From positions 1-29,339 of the forward strand of contig WKLE02000500.1 of the NCBI GenBank assembly GCA_014885115.2: 29,339 nt of DNA. The letters run 5' to 3'. This document shows, in pieces, positions 28,741 to 29,339 of the stretch. The position numbers were made by a program, and so were the translations under genes. This DNA comes from Asterionellopsis glacialis (lineage: Eukaryota > Bacillariophyta > Plagiogrammaphyceae > Rhaphoneidales > Asterionellopsidaceae). Positions within the stretch are counted from its first letter, which is position 1, and each line of letters starts with the position of its first letter. The notes beneath the pieces were generated by a model, which had not been told where the DNA came from, did not search any database, and was given only the letters and a program-made list of their open reading frames with translations.

Positions 28741-28854
28741 GAGAAATTGTGATCGTGCAAAAAGTCAACCCAAACCATAATGATACATCATGTTTTTCAA
28801 GGAAGAATCAATATTCTTCTTTTGATACTACTATCAGTAGTTGGTATCCCCAGT
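28741..28854 (+). pseudogene. Diverged copy of the POR 5' leader and signal peptide
   Basis: From the ATG at 28780, 25 codons align without gaps to the POR start (codons 1-25, ending at IPS). By hand I count 59 of 75 identical bases, and the shared protein core is INxLLLILL...IPS. Similarity also extends about 40 bp upstream (AGAAATT..GAT.GTG before both starts). It stops after the signal peptide: the catalytic part of POR does not follow, and the frame runs into unrelated sequence to a stop at 28974. A donor-like AAG-GTAATA follows at about 28861, so this could be the first exon of a gene running out of view, but a truncated duplicate is simpler. Confidence 0.65.
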
Positions 28855-28974
28855 ATATGTAAGGTAATATGTGCTCACTCTAGGGAGTACTTGAACGGAT
28901 GGCAATTCAATTATATAAATCACGTATTTATATTTTTTAGTCCTAAATTGGATGTCTTATTAGTTGCACCTTGA

Positions 28975-29339
28975 ACATTGTACCATTATGAGTTCGATAT
29001 GATATGTACCTTTGTAGCTGGTACCACATGTGGATGTGACAGTAGGTTAGGAATATCTTGTACGGTGCTTTAAAAAGGTACGGTACCGTATAGTACCTGG
29101 GATACTAATTTTGATAGATGATGTATTAATAACTGCTGGTACTGTACAGTAGTCAGTACCTGTTACAGTATATATCGAAAGAAATATATTTTTCAGTGAG
29201 GTGCATACATTAATAATTATACTGTTTTTAATTTTGTTCAATAATATGCTGCTGCTGGGAGCTAGTGTTAGTACAGTCAGTGATAGTACAGTCAGTCAAC
29301 AGTCAGTCGTTAGGTAGCCGTTAGTGACATCATTCCCAG
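28975..29339. repeat. Third palindrome and short-repeat region
   Basis: GGTACC/GTACC words recur (GGTACC at 29021, GGTACGGTACCGTATAGTACC at about 29078-29098, GGTACTGTACAGTAG and CAGTACC up to 29160), as in the clusters near 8.4 and 12.2 kb. At the end TAGTACAGTCAGT occurs at 29269-29281 and 29284-29296, with a shorter ACAGTCAGT at 29299-29307. No gene is recognised. Confidence 0.6.

Overview
The window looks like nuclear DNA of a diatom (stramenopile alga). The evidence is a light-dependent protochlorophyllide oxidoreductase (POR) whose precursor begins with a signal peptide ending in a diatom plastid-type cleavage motif (GTAF), short GT-AG introns in genes that are otherwise mostly intronless, a DNMT3-type cytosine methyltransferase, secreted GECQGDCD-type Cys modules, diatom-style RING-H2 and LRR proteins, and relics of piggyBac and Tc1/mariner-type transposons. 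No bacterial operons, rRNA or recognisable tRNA are present.

Layout. Positions 1-4.4 kb are a transposon graveyard: the C-terminal part of a piggyBac transposase (74-873), a frameshifted Tc1/mariner-type transposase (about 1426-3749), and a broken antisense reading frame of unknown family (3850-4396). A small two-helix membrane protein (4906-5115) follows. Next are a secreted, proline-rich protein with repeated Cys modules (7697-5755, minus, two exons) and a membrane-anchored acidic RING-H2 protein (11045-9648, minus). The spaces around them hold dense clusters of GGTACC-centred palindromes. Positions 11.05-14.65 kb are a gene-poor, AT-rich stretch. A small Cys-rich reading frame (14938-14657, minus) is then divergent, across 82 bp, from a six-exon DNMT3-like methyltransferase (15021-18102, plus).

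The right half holds an intronless 1095-residue membrane protein of unknown function (21933-18646, minus), which is clearly more GC-rich than its neighbours. It is followed by an LRR protein (22595-23650, plus), POR (25530-24190, minus) and an AAAP/SLC38-type amino-acid transporter (26268-28199, plus). At 28741-28854, in opposite orientation to POR and beyond the transporter, lies a diverged copy of the POR 5' end (leader and signal peptide).

The genes do not form an obvious single pathway, and I see no convincing new multi-gene system. The points most worth follow-up are the Tat-like second targeting element in POR and its duplicated leader, the base-composition outlier gene, the DNMT3-like enzyme with a minimal Cys cluster instead of a clear reader domain, and the palindromic GGTACC clusters.
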